DNA from: Chromatiaceae bacterium | GTDB taxonomy: Bacteria > Pseudomonadota > Gammaproteobacteria > Chromatiales > Chromatiaceae | DNA length: 64,000 nt | Assembly: GCA_024235215.1 (NCBI GenBank) | Contig: JACKMU010000007.1 | Location: forward strand, 1 to 64,000 | Direction: 5' to 3' | Part shown: in pieces, positions 62,855 through 64,000 of the stretch | Layout: each line of letters starts with the position of its first letter | Position numbering within the stretch: the first letter of the stretch is position 1 | Made by a program: the position numbers and the translations under genes | Notes under the pieces: model-generated | The model's database searches: none | Told to the model about the DNA's origin: nothing | The model's input: only the letters and a program-made list of their open reading frames with translations

Positions 62855-62893
62855 TGGGGAACGTCAGCCAAGCCTGACTGTCGCCATCAAGCA

Positions 62894-63622
62894 TCAGCGC
62901 AATTCGAAGGCCATTGCATAGTCGACAGCAAGTGGACAATCGATCCCGGCCGGGGGCTTGGGAAAGGGCTGGGCAAGCCTTACTGCCTCTTCCGCGGAGC
63001 GCTTCAATAGCTTGTGTCCGCTCGGCAGGGAGATTTCCACCAGTGACCCATCACAGCGCAGTGTGAATGATACCCTGACATGCCCCTCTATCGATCGCCG
63101 CCGGGCCGCCGGAGGGTAGTATTTGTGCTGCTCGATGCTGGCCAGTAGTGTGGCCAGGTAGCGTTGTTTCAGTGCAGCGGTATTCACCTTTTCAGGCACA
63201 GTTTGTGATTCGGCCGCTGAAGCCGGCACGGTATCGGTTCTGGTCTCCGGTCGAGGCTTCGATTGCGGTTTGGACTCAGGCTTCTTTCTGGATTTTGGTT
63301 TTGGCCTGGACTCCGGTTTTGGTTCTGGCCTGGATTTCGGCTCGGGTCTTAGCTGCTGTTGCGGATCGGGTTCGGGAAAGGTCGCGTGCGCTGGTTCGGG
63401 TGCAAGCTCGGGCTCAGGTTCGGGTGCGGCCTCGGGCTCAAGTTCATTCTCCGGCTCTTTCGGGGTTGGCTGTTGGAAGCTGAAGTGCAGTGCTATCGGC
63501 TGGTACAACCGCTCCACCGCCGGTGAGGCCAGCGGTTCATGCTTCGTCAGTTGGCTGTAGAGCAGCCCATGCAACATCTGCGAGAGCACGATTGCCAGTA
63601 ACCACCTACCGCTTCGCTGCAT
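62894..63622 (-). CDS. tonB: TonB-family energy transducer
   Basis: 242 residues from ATG 63622; the start overlaps the exbD stop (TGATG). An N-terminal membrane anchor (SGRWLLAIVLSQMLHGLLYS) is followed by a long Pro/Glu then Pro/Lys region (EPEAAPEPEPELAPEPAHAT, PKSRPEPKPESRPKPKSRKK) that spans the periplasm. The C-terminal TonB domain contains YYPPAARRRSIEGHVRVSFT and LVEISLPSGHKLLKRSAEEA. It couples the proton motive force gathered by ExbB/ExbD to outer-membrane receptors. It lies downstream of exbD in the same operon. Confidence 0.92.
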   Translation of the reverse strand: MQRSGRWLLAIVLSQMLHGLLYSQLTKHEPLASPAVERLYQPIALHFSFQQPTPKEPENELEPEAAPEPEPELAPEPAHATFPEPDPQQQLRPEPKSRPEPKPESRPKPKSRKKPESKPQSKPRPETRTDTVPASAAESQTVPEKVNTAALKQRYLATLLASIEQHKYYPPAARRRSIEGHVRVSFTLRCDGSLVEISLPSGHKLLKRSAEEAVRLAQPFPKPPAGIDCPLAVDYAMAFELR

Positions 63623-64000
63623 CACGGCTGCAGGGTGAGCAGGTCCAGCGATTCGGCTCCGGCGGATCGGGCGGCATCGATGACTGCGACGATCAGCCCC
63701 AACTGAGCCTGATGATCGCCCCGCAGACGCACGTAACGGCTGTCCGGAGCGTGCAGTGCACCTCTGAGTGTCTCCTCCAGCCGGTCCAACTGTACCGTTC
63801 TGCCATTGACCAACAGCGTGCCAGCGGCATCGACAACCACTTCGACGAAGGCTGTGTCACTGGTTTCACTGCCACTCTTCGCTTTTGGCAACTGGATGTC
63901 GATCGCCTGATCATCGATGAAGTGCGAGGTCAGCATAAAGAAGACCAGCAGTAGAAAGACAATATCGATCAGCGGTGTCAGATTGAGCACCGACCTGGCG
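63622..64000 (-). CDS. exbD: ExbD-like biopolymer transport protein, 5' end beyond window
   Basis: The minus-strand frame is open to the window edge and ends at 63622. The visible part begins ARSVLNLTPLIDIVFLLLVF, the conserved ExbD/TolR transmembrane segment with its essential Asp. It continues with DDQAIDIQLPKAKSGSE and a periplasmic domain ending AGAESLDLLTLQP. Only about five to fifteen N-terminal residues should be missing. It partners with ExbB (expected beyond the edge) and the TonB encoded next to form the energy-transducing complex of the inner membrane. Confidence 0.92.
   Translation of the reverse strand, partial: ARSVLNLTPLIDIVFLLLVFFMLTSHFIDDQAIDIQLPKAKSGSETSDTAFVEVVVDAAGTLLVNGRTVQLDRLEETLRGALHAPDSRYVRLRGDHQAQLGLIVAVIDAARSAGAESLDLLTLQP

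Overview
The window looks like a chromosomal segment of a gammaproteobacterium. The SelO, PHB-depolymerase and TonB/ExbD genes and the exosortase-A-type O-glycosylation ligase all fit that group, and the load of insertion sequences recalls sulfur-oxidising or symbiotic Gammaproteobacteria. This placement is an inference from gene content only; no rRNA, tRNA or other phylogenetic marker is present.

Layout. 0-2.9 kb is a graveyard of mobile DNA: a two-gene DDE integrase unit running off the left edge, a 5'-truncated IS3 transposase, a large nested palindrome, an IS256 tail and an IS1634 tail. 2.9-7.8 kb is an AT-rich minus-strand cluster with a beta-propeller glycosidase-like protein, a GtrB-like glycosyltransferase, a GtrA-like flippase, an amidohydrolase and an ATP-grasp ligase. 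8.1-17.0 kb is one giant secreted protein that joins a subtilisin protease to a metallophosphoesterase and ends in 3.7 near-identical 1095-bp tandem repeats. 18.0-34.0 kb is a plus-strand polysaccharide cluster: flippase, three sulfotransferases, an exostosin-like and four family-2 glycosyltransferases, a WbsX-like protein, a deacetylase, a PP-loop enzyme, an ASPIC/FG-GAP protein and a heptose-kinase-like GHMP kinase. Together these suggest a sulfated exopolysaccharide or O-antigen.

34.2-53.1 kb is an accessory island. It holds two frameshifted IS256 copies, an IS66 transposase split by an IS4-family element, IS1595 and IS1634 remnants, and intact ISL3 and IS4 elements. Between them sit two candidate immunity or conflict loci. 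One is a membrane-anchored NACHT NTPase fused to a formylglycine-enzyme/C-lectin-like domain whose C-terminus resembles the variable region of diversity-generating retroelement targets. The other is a three-gene minus-strand set: a DUF4062-like plus degenerate nucleotide-cyclase-like protein, a second protein with a related N-terminal domain, and a CHAT-like protein that lacks the catalytic cysteine. The three-gene set is the best candidate here for an undescribed system.

53.3-57.5 kb resumes polysaccharide biosynthesis on the minus strand (asparagine-synthase-like amidotransferase, exosortase-A-type ligase, APH-fold kinase), so the island probably lies inside or beside a once larger envelope-polysaccharide region. 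57.5-64 kb is housekeeping-like: SelO AMPylase, a small conserved-looking protein, a secreted PHB-depolymerase-like esterase, an alpha/beta hydrolase, and TonB-ExbD running off the right edge.
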